DNA of 64,000 nucleotides from Holophagae bacterium (GCA_030429565.1 JAUIFE010000032.1:37608-101607); one strand, 5' to 3'; counted from the first letter of the stretch, positions 11,052 through 19,749 are shown. The notes: generated by a model not told the origin, from the letters alone. Translations and numbers: made by a program.

Positions 11052-11785
11052 AACTGATATCGCTTTGTCCCAGTATCACCAAACTATTGGTTGACCTCGA
11101 GTTGGGTCAATACCTGATTGGGGTAACCCCTTACTGTATTCACCCCGCCGCCGTGGTGGACGCTGTCGAAAAGGTTGGCGGTACCAAGGACCCCAAACTC
11201 GAACGCATTCGCGACTTAGCACCGGATTGGGTGTTTCTGAACCGCGAGGAAAATCGCTTGCCGGATGCGCTTTGGTTACAGGAGCAGGGCCTGCGAACAC
11301 ACACCTCGCATCCGTGCTCGGTCGACGATACCTTGGCGTTTATCGACGAGCTGGGGCGTTTGTTTGATCGCCAGGCGCAGGCCGAAGCCAAAAACGCCGC
11401 CATTCGGGCCGCTCGTACACGCTTGCAGGCTAAAGCCGCAGGCGCGGGTCGTCGTTTCGCTTACTTGATTTGGCGCAAACCCTGGATGACCGTCAACGGC
11501 ACGACCTACATCAGCAACCTGATTGCCGAAAGCGGCGCTGAAAACGTATTTGCCGACGCGGACGCACCTTTTCCGTCGTTTGAGGCCGACGCCTTGGCTG
11601 CACACGCGCCGGATATGGTTCTGCTGAGTAGCGAACCTTTTCCTTTCAAACAGAAACACATTGACGAGTTGGCCGCCAAGACCGGCATCGCGCCCGAGTG
11701 TTTCCATTTGGTCGACGGCGAGTTGTACAGTTGGCATGCGGCATTTACCGCCGAAGGACTCGACGCACTAGCCGACCTGTTTTAA
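11048..11785 (+). CDS. BtuF-like helical-backbone metal-receptor protein
   Basis: 245 residues resembling the substrate-binding component of cobalamin/Fe-siderophore ABC transporters: the opening ISLCPSITKLLVDLELGQYLIG and the central LAPDWVFLNREENR match that fold. Unlike true BtuF it has no signal peptide or lipobox, which suggests a cytoplasmic relative; such leaderless versions occur in several phyla. The LIWRKPWMTVNGTTYISNL segment is typical of the second lobe. It is coupled to the cytochrome c lipoprotein by a 4-base overlap, but no permease or ATPase is adjacent. The ligand is unknown. Confidence 0.78.
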   Translation: MKLISLCPSITKLLVDLELGQYLIGVTPYCIHPAAVVDAVEKVGGTKDPKLERIRDLAPDWVFLNREENRLPDALWLQEQGLRTHTSHPCSVDDTLAFIDELGRLFDRQAQAEAKNAAIRAARTRLQAKAAGAGRRFAYLIWRKPWMTVNGTTYISNLIAESGAENVFADADAPFPSFEADALAAHAPDMVLLSSEPFPFKQKHIDELAAKTGIAPECFHLVDGELYSWHAAFTAEGLDALADLF

Positions 11786-11812
11786 AGCTCGTGGATGGGC
11801 AGGCGACGGCGC

Positions 11813-12409
11813 TTACTTGGCCGAGCGCGACCGGATGACGACTTTTTCGTCTTGAACAGAGACTTCATAAGCGACATTGTCGACTTTTTTAGAGCTTTGG
11901 ATTTTCTGTGTTTGCTGCTGAATAAACGACTGGAATTTGGCGAAATTGGCCATTTTGCGTGCGCCGAGCTGAAGGTTGAGGCGCATGTATTCGTCGTAGA
12001 GTTCCACAACCCGTTCGCGCTGGTTGCCCACATCGGAAATGACAACCCGCTTTTTGGACGTATCTTTGCGCTTTTCTTTGGTTTTGCCCTCTTTGTCCGC
12101 CATTTGTTTTTTGGCTTTCATGCGCGCCATACGCGCCGCTGCGACAGGATCGCCCGAGTACTTGCGTTCGACCTGGCGTTTCCAGAGCTGCAGATGGGAG
12201 TTCACCTTGGCAATTATGTTCTGCGAGCGGAAGTTCTCTTCGGTGCGAAGGTTACTCATGTTGCGCAGGCGTTTGAGATCGGCCTCAAGCGTATTGCGCA
12301 GCTCGTAGGGTTCCAGGGTGTTCACGTCGTTGAGAAATAACGTGTACTCTTTGCGAAGTCTGGCAAAGTTCGTTTCAATTTTGAGGATGAGGTCCATTGC
12401 GGCTGACAT
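11813..12409 (-). CDS. Conserved charged coiled-coil protein, function unknown
   Basis: 198 residues, very rich in K, R and E, with predicted helices: LRKEYTLFLND, a basic middle (residues about 85-125) and a second helix (YDEYMRLNLQLGARKMANFAKFQSFI). No signal peptide or membrane segment. The general pattern resembles the C-terminal domain of an uncharacterised myxobacterial/acidobacterial family (MXAN_5187-like), but this is from memory and unconfirmed. The start at 12409 is preferred because GAGG precedes it; an upstream ATG at 12433 has no ribosome site. It lies next to the zinc-ribbon repeat gene on the same strand. Confidence 0.65.
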   Translation of the reverse strand: MSAAMDLILKIETNFARLRKEYTLFLNDVNTLEPYELRNTLEADLKRLRNMSNLRTEENFRSQNIIAKVNSHLQLWKRQVERKYSGDPVAAARMARMKAKKQMADKEGKTKEKRKDTSKKRVVISDVGNQRERVVELYDEYMRLNLQLGARKMANFAKFQSFIQQQTQKIQSSKKVDNVAYEVSVQDEKVVIRSRSAK

Positions 12410-12613
12410 GGTTTTCGGCCTCACTGCAATCATTTCGGGCGTTGCTTATTCTTCGGTCGAGAATGGCCCGGACATAAGCGGTTACGCTTGAAAACCCACT
12501 TTTTCCAAACGCGCCGTTCCGACGGATCAACCGCGGTTCAAGCTGTGACGGCGAGGCTTCCGCGGCGAGACGGTTCCTTTGATTCTAAGGAGCCGTGACC
12601 GCCGCGAACAGCG

Positions 12614-14956
12614 CTATTTTTTGAACAGTGACTTGAGCCACCCAAAAAAGCCTTTCTTGGCCGGTGCGGCGGCTGCTTGGCTTGGTCCCGATTTGTTGTA
12701 CTTGACGAAGAAGGCCGCCACTTCGGGAATCTCTTCGGCTCGTTTAAAGTCCTCGGTACCCGCCGGTGCGAGACGATCGGTTTCCAGTAAGCGGTCCTCG
12801 ATAACCCAGCGTTCCAGTGTTTCTAAGGTGAGATCGGGATAGACGTCTTCGTCGATCCACGCTTGCCAGAGTGCGCCTTCCGCCTGAATTTGGGCATTTT
12901 GCTCGGCGTCCAAGTGAGGGATGGTGTCACTGGGCGGCGGTGGGGGTGGCGGGTCGTCGCCAAAATCGGAAGGATCGATATCGTTGAAATCGGGCGGCTC
13001 ATCCGATACCACCGTGGCGTAAGGATCACTTTGACCCGGTGTGGCTGGGTCTTGGTCTAATGCGGCCGCTTCGTCGGCAATACCCAGTTCGTCGTCCGAG
13101 GGGAAGCCTGGCGGTGTTATTTCGGCATGGAACGGATCAGACGTATCGCCCTGGTGGGCGGCGACATCGAGAGGATCTGGTTCGGAAACCGGTGCGTCGT
13201 CAATGACGTCCGGGTCACCCATGGTTTTGGTGGCCTCGTTGGTTGGGAAATCATCGGCAAAAGGATCATCAAGGTCGTCGCCGAAGTTGGGGCTGTCGCT
13301 CGCGGGGTCGTCTTGGCCGGCGGTATCGAAGGCCGGCTCATCGGCAAAAGAGCTGTCTTGGTCGGCGCCGTCAAAAGCCGGCGCTTCGGCAAAGGCAGGC
13401 TCATCAGCAAAAGAGCCGCCTTGGTCGGCGGCATCGAAAGCCGGTGTGTCGGCAAAGGGGTTCTCTTCGCCGGTTGTCTGCTCTTCTTGTGCTTTCGAAA
13501 GGAACGCATCCAACTGCGAGCGGTCCATGGCCACGGTAGCGCCGACCTCGTCGTCGACGGGGCCTGTGTCGGGCGATTCGTCAAATGTCAGCGAATCATC
13601 GTCGGAAACCGTCGGCGGCGCAGGTGGTTGGTTCTGCTCTAAGAAAGCATCGATTTGCGAACGATCAACCGCCATGGTGGCGCCGACATCGGAATCATCG
13701 TCGGAATCGTCGTCTGAATCATTTTCCAGGCCGAGCATGTCGGACGGTTCCTCGCCCGTGCTGTTCTGCTGCAAGAAGGCGTCGATTTGGGAGCGATCAA
13801 CCGCCATGGTGGCGCCCGCATCAGAGCCGCCGGCGTCGGCATAAGAGCCGCCGGAGTCGGCATAAGAGCCGCCGGAGTCGGCATCGTCGCCGTCCAGTGC
13901 GGTTTCTTCCTCGGTACTTGCCGATTCGGTTTCTTGAGTTTCAAAGGACGAAGGCGGTTGGTTTTGTTTGAGGAAGGCGTCCAGTTGCGAGCGGTCCATC
14001 GCCATGGTGGCGCCTGAATCTCCGGCAAAGTCGTCGTCATCAGAATCATCGGCCTTGTCGCCGCCGGCGGCATCGCCTGAATCGCTGTCGGTTTCTAGCG
14101 CGGGTGGTGCTTCGCGGGTGGCGAACGGGTCGTCTTCGCCCGGGGCTTGGTTTTGATTGAGGAAGGCGTCCAGTTGTGAACGGTCGACCGCCATGGTGGC
14201 GCCGGCGTCGGGTGGTGCTTCCTCTGTGCTGCCGCCCCCAGTACTGGGCGCATCATTGTCGACGTTGCCGAGACCCAGTAAGTCTTCTTCTTCGTCTTGA
14301 CCCGACTTCATCATGGCGTCGATTTGCGAGCGGTCGAAGGCCATGGTGGCGCCGGCGTCGGGCGGATCGTCTTCGCCCGCCAGGTTACCCAGCGGATCGT
14401 CCTCTTCTTCATTGACCTGTTGCTTCAAAAATTGGTCGATTTGGTTGCGGTCAACCGCCATGGTCGCACCCGCGTCCTGGCCGCCCGTCGGCGCAAAACT
14501 GCTCGGATCGACGCGTACGGTTTCGTCGCCGCCGTGTTGGTCCAAATTGCCCAAGGGAAAATCGTCCTCGGGATCCTGCTTAAACGCGTCCAACGATGGC
14601 GGCGGTGGCGGCTGATCGTGCTGCGCCTGTTTCATATAATCTTGTAACTTGCTGCGATCAACCCGAACCGTTGCTTGGCTGGTAACCGGTTCGTCTTTCG
14701 CCGGTTGGCTGGGGGCCGCTTGCGCTTGCGCGCCGACGCTGACCTTAATGCCGGCAGAGGCGGCGGCCGAATCGACTTGCTGCGTTTTCAAAGCGTCTTC
14801 TTGACCGGGAGCGGCCTTGAGCAGAACGGAATCTTGATCGCGGAAGGCTTTAAAGATCGCACTGCATTTTTTGCATTTGACCTTTTTCCCTTTTTCTTTG
14901 ATCAGTTCGTCTTTGACTTTGTAACGCGCATTGCAAGAAGGGCAGGCGATAATCAT
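12614..14956 (-). CDS. MJ0042 zinc-ribbon protein with seven Thr/I-D-A-F-L repeats
   Basis: 780 residues. The first 40 form an MJ0042-type zinc ribbon (CPSC near residue 5, CKKC near residue 28). From about residue 85 to 500 the protein is acidic and low-complexity, built around repeated units of consensus GATMA[VMF]DRSQ[IL]DAFL. Seven good copies are visible, with two degenerate ones before them (TVRVDRSKLQDYM; TVRVDPSSF). A 21-bp run encoding SGGSYAD repeats lies among them. A Glu/Pro/Asp-rich stretch is followed by a conserved-looking tail (ALWQAWIDEDVYPDLTLETLERWVIEDRL) and a basic C-terminus with KKGFFGWLKSLFKK, which could touch membrane. The start has AAGGAGCC upstream. MJ0042 proteins are common in myxobacteria and acidobacteria, some in motility (GltJ/AgmX). 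Function here is unknown. Confidence 0.85.
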   Translation of the reverse strand: MIIACPSCNARYKVKDELIKEKGKKVKCKKCSAIFKAFRDQDSVLLKAAPGQEDALKTQQVDSAAASAGIKVSVGAQAQAAPSQPAKDEPVTSQATVRVDRSKLQDYMKQAQHDQPPPPPSLDAFKQDPEDDFPLGNLDQHGGDETVRVDPSSFAPTGGQDAGATMAVDRNQIDQFLKQQVNEEEDDPLGNLAGEDDPPDAGATMAFDRSQIDAMMKSGQDEEEDLLGLGNVDNDAPSTGGGSTEEAPPDAGATMAVDRSQLDAFLNQNQAPGEDDPFATREAPPALETDSDSGDAAGGDKADDSDDDDFAGDSGATMAMDRSQLDAFLKQNQPPSSFETQETESASTEEETALDGDDADSGGSYADSGGSYADAGGSDAGATMAVDRSQIDAFLQQNSTGEEPSDMLGLENDSDDDSDDDSDVGATMAVDRSQIDAFLEQNQPPAPPTVSDDDSLTFDESPDTGPVDDEVGATVAMDRSQLDAFLSKAQEEQTTGEENPFADTPAFDAADQGGSFADEPAFAEAPAFDGADQDSSFADEPAFDTAGQDDPASDSPNFGDDLDDPFADDFPTNEATKTMGDPDVIDDAPVSEPDPLDVAAHQGDTSDPFHAEITPPGFPSDDELGIADEAAALDQDPATPGQSDPYATVVSDEPPDFNDIDPSDFGDDPPPPPPPSDTIPHLDAEQNAQIQAEGALWQAWIDEDVYPDLTLETLERWVIEDRLLETDRLAPAGTEDFKRAEEIPEVAAFFVKYNKSGPSQAAAAPAKKGFFGWLKSLFKK
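13506..14476 (-). repeat. Seven ~45-bp coding repeats (GATMAVDRSQIDAFL units)
   Basis: Related segments occur at about 13506, 13648, 13779, 13977, 14167, 14315 and 14432 (left edges). Each encodes D-[AVS]-GAT-[MV]-A-x-DRxQ-[IL]-D-A/Q-hydrophobic pair. Spacing is irregular (117-198 bp), with acidic linkers of different sequence. So the short motif, not the linker, seems to be what is conserved. Confidence 0.85.
13826..13886 (-). repeat. 21-bp tandem repeat
   Basis: Nearly three identical 21-bp copies encode the heptad SGGSYAD within a linker of the zinc-ribbon protein. This looks like a recent slippage expansion. Confidence 0.7.
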
Positions 14957-15041
14957 AGAGGCTCCTTGGATTTTCCCAGCCGAATGTTAGAAGAAAAAAG
15001 CATCATGGATTTTGCAATCAGAGCACCAGATTTAAAGACAA

Positions 15042-15070
15042 ACTTTAACACACTGTCCGCTGCAACCCAA
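15042..15070 (-). promoter_or_regulatory. Putative promoter for the zinc-ribbon repeat gene
   Basis: On the minus strand TTGGGT (15070-15065), a 17-bp spacer and TAAAGT (15047-15042). The start codon is about 85 nt downstream. Confidence 0.35.
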
Positions 15071-15302
15071 ACCAACAATTAGGCTTGGCCTGACCCGATT
15101 TGTCAAGCTTTTGGGACGCGAATACCCGGGGCCGTCACGCTTCTCGTTGGGACGCGTCCGGCGGCAGCGTCTCGGTTGGTCGCGGCCGAGCGCTTTCGTG
15201 AGTCTTACGACCGTGTTCGAAATCCTTGTACCCGAGGTGTTTGACCGTAACCGGGAGCCTCTGCTGCTGTCGTTGCATGCCGCCTTCTCGGCGCAAATCT
15301 CG

Positions 15303-15330
15303 TTGGTTTTTGCGGCTGGTTCGCTACAAT
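15303..15330 (+). promoter_or_regulatory. Putative promoter for moeA
   Basis: TTGGTT (15303-15308), a 16-bp spacer and TACAAT (15325-15330). The same GCTANAATG context occurs upstream of ychF and of the isocitrate dehydrogenase gene. Confidence 0.5.
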
Positions 15331-15569
15331 GCGGACACGCAATGGCCGATCGCGGCGATAAAAAATACGAGATTCGGTTGCATGCAGTCGTGCAAAATGT
15401 TGATGCGAAATGGGTTGGAGATAGCGGGCGTCTGCTCGGAAGTTAGGGCGCATCGATTTATCGCACCTTGTCGGTCGACCCATTGTGGCGACGCGCCGAC
15501 GAAAATCACGCCGTTTCGATTTGGCGGCTGCATCGAATTCGCTAACCCAAATACCTTGTGGAGGTTGCC

Positions 15570-16838
15570 ATGAGCGAAGCCTTGGATAACGCGTCCTTTC
15601 CAACCATGATTGAACTGGAGCAGGCCTGGTCGCTTTTGGCTCAGGTTGCCGCCGATGTTTCCGGTGAGCGGGAGACCCAGTCGTTGCCGCTTGAGGCGGC
15701 TTTGGGACGGGTCTTGGCTGAGGCGGTGCCCGCCCGTTGTGATCAACCGCCGTTTGATCAGAGTGCCATGGACGGCATTGCGCTTGCCGCCGCGCTTAAG
15801 CAACCCGGCCAAACGCTGGTTTGCCCCGTCGACGGGGTGGTGGCCGCCGGCGATCAACCCGACGCCCTGTTGCCGCGTGAGGGGGCCTGTGTTCGCATCA
15901 TGACCGGGGCGCCTCTGCCGCGAAATTGCGACGCGGTGGTGATGGTTGAGCAGGTCCGGTTTGAAGCGGGTGACCCGGAGCGGGCCGTGTTGGTAGAGGA
16001 GGTCGCCGTTGGTGCACATGTGCGTCGACGCGGCGAAAACATGCGCGCCGGTGAGCCCGCTGCGCCCGCCGGCGCGCGCATTACCGCGCCGATGCTGGCC
16101 GCCTTACTGGGGCAAGGGGTGCGGCGTGTGCGCGTCGCCCGGCCACTTCGTGTCGGCATTGCCACGACCGGTGACGAGGTCGTCGATTACCGGCGTGCGC
16201 TGCAGCCAGGTCAAATTTATAACAGTAATGCGCTAGCCGTTGCCGCCGCCCTGGGTTCTCACGATGGTGCCATGGAGCTCCAGCAGCTTGGTGTCTTGCC
16301 CGACGATCTCGAGGCAACCGAAACCTGTTTGGCGCGTTGCCACGACCTCGATTTGGTGATTGTCACCGGCGGGGTTTCGATGGGGCGCTTTGACCATGTG
16401 CCGCAAGCCGCGCGACAGGCCGGTTACGCGCCGGTCTTTCACAAAATACGTATGAAACCGGGCAAGCCGGTGTGGTTCGGGCGCCATCCAGACGGCCCTT
16501 TATTGCTGGGGTTGCCGGGTAACCCGGTTTCGGCGTTGGTTGGCACCTGGCTGTTTGGCAAACCTTTGGTGCGTGCGCTTCAGGGGACGCCTTTTTTTGT
16601 GCCGCCTTTGGTTAACGCCCCGCTCGAAGACGCGGTTCACAACCGCGGCCGATTGCCGTTGTTTGTGCCGGCCGTATGCCACAACCGCGACGGTGGCTTG
16701 AGTGTTCGCCCGCTGGTGACCAGCGGCTCGGGTGATGCGGCTCGTTTTTCGTTTTGTCAGGCGCTGTTACGGGTCGCACCGGGGGCCGCTTTGAAGAAAG
16801 GGGAACTTGTCCAAGTTTTGCTTCCGTTCAATCCGTGA
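15570..16838 (+). CDS. moeA: Molybdopterin molybdenumtransferase MoeA
   Basis: 422 residues, the normal MoeA length. It inserts molybdate into adenylated molybdopterin, the last step of molybdenum cofactor synthesis. Visible family motifs are PPFDQSAMDGIAL, GACVRIMTGAPLP with DAVVMVEQ, RRRGENMRAGE, the MoCF-domain TGDEVVDYR and TGGVSMGRFDHV, then LLGLPGNPVSALVG, and a C-terminal beta domain. The ATG at 15570 has GGAGG 6 nt upstream; the in-frame GTG at 15558 is too close to that site. No other Moco gene is adjacent, so it is probably a single unit with its own promoter. Confidence 0.95.
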   Translation: MSEALDNASFPTMIELEQAWSLLAQVAADVSGERETQSLPLEAALGRVLAEAVPARCDQPPFDQSAMDGIALAAALKQPGQTLVCPVDGVVAAGDQPDALLPREGACVRIMTGAPLPRNCDAVVMVEQVRFEAGDPERAVLVEEVAVGAHVRRRGENMRAGEPAAPAGARITAPMLAALLGQGVRRVRVARPLRVGIATTGDEVVDYRRALQPGQIYNSNALAVAAALGSHDGAMELQQLGVLPDDLEATETCLARCHDLDLVIVTGGVSMGRFDHVPQAARQAGYAPVFHKIRMKPGKPVWFGRHPDGPLLLGLPGNPVSALVGTWLFGKPLVRALQGTPFFVPPLVNAPLEDAVHNRGRLPLFVPAVCHNRDGGLSVRPLVTSGSGDAARFSFCQALLRVAPGAALKKGELVQVLLPFNP

Positions 16839-17010
16839 CTTCGGTTAGAATGGGCGTGCTTTAACCTTTTCGAACTGCAAAAGATCTGCCTGTTTCCCCG
16901 GAATTTTTTCACGCAAGATAAGTTTCCGGTGTTGCTTCTCTTGTGCCAAACTCGGTAGGATAAAGCATCTCCAAATAAAAAACTCCAGAGCTAACCCCAG
17001 GAGGTTGATT

Positions 17011-17373
17011 TTGAAAATCCTGACGATTGATGATTCAACCACCATGCGACGCATCATTATTAATACGCTTGCCCGCATTGGTTATAAAGACGTCGTTCAA
17101 GCCGATAACGGCAAGACAGGCCTGCAAAAGTTGGATGAAGGTGGCGTCGACGTCATCATCACCGACTGGAACATGCCCGAAATGGACGGTCTTGAATTTG
17201 TGAAAAGGGTGCGTTCCGGCCCTTACAAAGAAGTGCCGATCCTCATGGTTACCACCAACGCCGCCAAAGAAGATATCGTGGAAGCTTTGCAGGCCGGGGT
17301 TAACAACTACGTTGTTAAACCGTTCACCCCTGAGACCCTTAAAGAAAAGATCGAATTGCTGATTAATTCTTGA
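17011..17373 (+). CDS. cheY: Single-domain response regulator, CheY family
   Basis: 120 residues, one receiver domain and nothing else. It has the acidic pair in LTIDDS, the phospho-acceptor Asp in ITDWNMPEMDG (residue about 53), the switch Thr in MVTTNA and the Lys in VVKPF. The start of the protein (KILTIDDSTTMRRII) is very like flagellar CheY, including the DWNMP motif. The TTG start at 17011 is 6 nt after AGGAGG. In the usual system phospho-CheY binds FliM; here no flagellar gene is in view, so the target is open (see findings). Two small genes follow closely on the same strand. Confidence 0.92.
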   Translation: MKILTIDDSTTMRRIIINTLARIGYKDVVQADNGKTGLQKLDEGGVDVIITDWNMPEMDGLEFVKRVRSGPYKEVPILMVTTNAAKEDIVEALQAGVNNYVVKPFTPETLKEKIELLINS

Positions 17374-17517
17374 TCATCATTCGGTGAACGGCGGGCCGCG
17401 TGGTTTATCTTCGCGGCCGCTTAAAACCCGCTTGCCCAACAGCACCCAGCGTGATTCCGAGGCCGCGTGTCGTCGGTTTCTCCACGTTACCCGCCCTTTA
17501 ACCTTCAGGTTGGCTTT

Positions 17518-17802
17518 ATGAACATGCTTGTATTCCTTAGTCTCATCTTTGGAATCCTCAACGCCATCCTTCTTGCCGTGGTTCTCTTTATTCTCAAGCA
17601 ACCCGATCCCAATCGCGGACGGCAGCTCACTGAAACGCAAGAGTTACAGGAACGCATTACCGAACTCACCAAACACGTTGTCAGTTTCGAGAAAAAGATT
17701 GAAGGACTGATCAACGAGTCTAGAACCGAGAATCTCGCCAAGCTGGAGCGTGTCAATCAGGATATGGGTCGTCAGCTCAAGACGATTCACGACAATCTCT
17801 AA
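17518..17802 (+). CDS. Small membrane-anchored coiled-coil protein
   Basis: 94 residues. One N-terminal membrane helix (about residues 2-23, MLVFLSLIFGILNAILLAVV) is followed by a charged helical tail with heptad character (ELQERITELTKHVVSFEKKIEGL). The topology puts the coiled coil in the cytoplasm if the usual positive-inside rule holds. No family recognised. It lies between the CheY gene and a cyclic-nucleotide-binding-fold gene, and the three are close enough (144 and 29 nt gaps) to be cotranscribed. Confidence 0.65.
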   Translation: MNMLVFLSLIFGILNAILLAVVLFILKQPDPNRGRQLTETQELQERITELTKHVVSFEKKIEGLINESRTENLAKLERVNQDMGRQLKTIHDNL

Positions 17803-17831
17803 CCTTTTCTCATCGCGCGGGAGATCCTGAA

Positions 17832-18296
17832 TTGCTCAGCCAAGAGTTTTTGCGTCAAACCATTCTTTTTAGCGAGCTGACTGAAGAAGAGTTGCTCGAA
17901 GTGGTCATGATTGGCTGTGTGAAAAACTACAATGCCGATACGGTGATTTTCCGCGAAGACGATCCCGGCGACACCATCTATCTCGTGGTTTCCGGCTCCG
18001 TGCGCATTTCCAAGATGCACAACGGTACCGAGGAAGCTTTGGCTGTTTTGGAGTCGCGCAGTTTCTTTGGTGAAATGGCGCTATTTGATCGCCAACCCCG
18101 CTCGGCTTATGCCATCGCCCATGTCCAGACCTCGTTGTTCGCCATTACCATGTCTGATCTAGTTGCCCTGTTTGATCGCAATCAAGCGATCGCCTACAAA
18201 TTTTTGTGGGCTTTTTGTCGTACGCTGACGGATCGACTGCGCACCACCAACGAAAAATTCCAAGTGATTATGAGCCTGGCCAACAGCGGGTTTTAG
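17832..18296 (+). CDS. Cyclic-nucleotide-binding-domain protein (no DNA-binding domain)
   Basis: 154 residues making one CRP-like sensor domain: VKNYNADTVIFREDDPGDTIYLVVSGSVRI, then the phosphate-cassette region SFFGEMALFDRQPRSAYAIA. The PRSA tail matches the usual R-[ST]-A of cyclic-nucleotide binders, so cAMP or cGMP binding is plausible. There is no helix-turn-helix, so it is not a transcription factor by itself. The start is a TTG with GGGAGA upstream. It follows the coiled-coil gene by 29 nt. Confidence 0.85.
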   Translation: MLSQEFLRQTILFSELTEEELLEVVMIGCVKNYNADTVIFREDDPGDTIYLVVSGSVRISKMHNGTEEALAVLESRSFFGEMALFDRQPRSAYAIAHVQTSLFAITMSDLVALFDRNQAIAYKFLWAFCRTLTDRLRTTNEKFQVIMSLANSGF

Positions 18297-18344
18297 CGCT
18301 TTCTCGGGGCCGTTGTCAAAATGGCGCACCGCGTCGCAGGCCTC

Positions 18345-18373
18345 TTCCTCGCCTTCGCCTTGCGTGCTACAAT
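18345..18373 (+). promoter_or_regulatory. Putative promoter for ychF
   Basis: TTCCTC (18345-18350, weak), a 17-bp spacer and TACAAT (18368-18373) within GCTACAATG. The leader would be about 135 nt. Confidence 0.4.
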
Positions 18374-18512
18374 GCCCGGCGCCGTGCTCGGCCGCCGCGA
18401 GGGTTTCTCGCGCACGCAGACGTCTTGTTCGGCCGTTCCATGGATCGGCCCGTTGCAGCCGGTCGGTTTTTTATTTCCTCGCGCCCGCGGGCGTTGCTTT
18501 TTGGAGGCTGAA

Positions 18513-19598
18513 ATGGGCTTATCGGCGGGTATTGTCGGCTTACCCAATGTGGGTAAATCCACTATTTTTAACGCGTTAACTTCAGGGAAGGCGCAAAGCG
18601 CCAACTATCCTTTTTGTACCATCGATCCCAATGTCGGGGTGGTTCCTGTTCCCGATCCGCGTTTGCAACAAATTCAATCGTTTATTCCTACCGAGAAAGT
18701 GATTCCCGCTTCCCTGGAAATTGTCGATATTGCCGGTCTGGTGCGCGGTGCTAGTAAAGGTGAAGGTTTGGGCAACCAATTTTTGGCCAATATCCGTCAG
18801 GTCGATGCTATTTTGCACGTCGTGCGCTGTTTCGCCGACGACGATGTGGTGCACGTTGACGGCGGCGTGGACGCGTTGCGCGATGTGGAAACCATTGAAA
18901 CCGAGCTAATGCTGGCTGACATGGATTCGCTCGACAAGCGTCTCAAGCGCATTGCCAAAATGCCGGACAAAGAATCCAAAACTCAGGCCGCCGCTATTCG
19001 CAGTGCTCTTGATAAGCTCAACGAGGGTGAGTGGCTGGCCCACGCTGATTTCAGTGACCAAGAGCGTGAAGCGCTTAAGCCGATGTTCCTGTTGTCCATG
19101 AAAAAGGTTTTGTACATTGCCAACGTCCACGAGGACGAACTGGGCGAAGAAAACGACCAGGTAACCGCGTTGCGGGCCCACGCCGCTAAAGCGCAGGCCG
19201 GGGTTGTCCTGATCTCCGGCAAGATTGAGTCCGAGCTTTCAGACATGGAGCCGGAAGAGGCGATCGAGTTTTTGGCGGAATTGGGCTTGGAAGAGCCGGG
19301 ATTGCACGCCTTGACCCGCGAAACCTATCGTTTGTTGGGTTTGCAAAGTTACTTTACCGCCGGCAAAAAAGAAATTCGCGCGTGGACCATTCGGAACGGG
19401 GCCAAGGCGCCCGAGGCGGCCGGTGTGATTCACACTGATTTCGAGCGCGGTTTTATTCGGGCCGAGGTATTCACCATTGAGGATTTGGTGAAGCACACGT
19501 CGGAAGCGGAAATCCGTAACAGTGGTGCAATGCGCCAAGAAGGTAAAGAATACGTTGTCGCCGACGGCGATATTATGCACTTCAAATTCAACGTGTAA
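18513..19598 (+). CDS. ychF: Redox-regulated ATPase YchF (Obg-like)
   Basis: 361 residues (E. coli 363). It has the P-loop GLPNVGKST, switch region NYPFCTIDPNVGVV and VDIAGLVRGASKGEGLGNQFL; the G4 position reads NVHED rather than NKxD, which explains the ATP preference known for YchF. The C-terminal TGS domain (about 275-361: YFTAGKKEIRAWTI ... HTDFERGFIRAEV ... YVVADGDIMHFKFNV) is complete. The role in other bacteria is translation and stress control. The ATG at 18513 has TTGGAGG upstream; upstream residues in the open frame are not part of the family. Confidence 0.96.
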   Translation: MGLSAGIVGLPNVGKSTIFNALTSGKAQSANYPFCTIDPNVGVVPVPDPRLQQIQSFIPTEKVIPASLEIVDIAGLVRGASKGEGLGNQFLANIRQVDAILHVVRCFADDDVVHVDGGVDALRDVETIETELMLADMDSLDKRLKRIAKMPDKESKTQAAAIRSALDKLNEGEWLAHADFSDQEREALKPMFLLSMKKVLYIANVHEDELGEENDQVTALRAHAAKAQAGVVLISGKIESELSDMEPEEAIEFLAELGLEEPGLHALTRETYRLLGLQSYFTAGKKEIRAWTIRNGAKAPEAAGVIHTDFERGFIRAEVFTIEDLVKHTSEAEIRNSGAMRQEGKEYVVADGDIMHFKFNV

Positions 19599-19749
19599 AT
19601 CGGTCGTCCAATCGCCCGAACCCGATCCAGAAACCCTTCGGCAGTTGCCGATCGCCGCGCGCGGTCAAGGCTACTGTGGGAGGGTTTTTTTGTTTGTGTT
19701 TCGGTGTCGGCCCTTCGGCAAAAAGAACAGGCTTTTCAAGTCTTAGCAT

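Larger units (their letters stand above)
14957..15569. other. Divergent intergenic region with promoters both ways
   Basis: About 610 bases between the zinc-ribbon gene and moeA. Promoter candidates lie on each strand (15042-15070 minus, 15303-15330 plus). The open frames inside (for example 15111-15446) have no ribosome site and no recognisable protein character. The moeA leader would be about 235 nt, long enough for an RNA regulator, but I could not match a known riboswitch. Confidence 0.45.

Noticed and set aside
15111..15446. 111-codon frame in the zinc-ribbon/moeA gap
   Set aside because: No ribosome site, odd composition, and it covers the probable moeA promoter.
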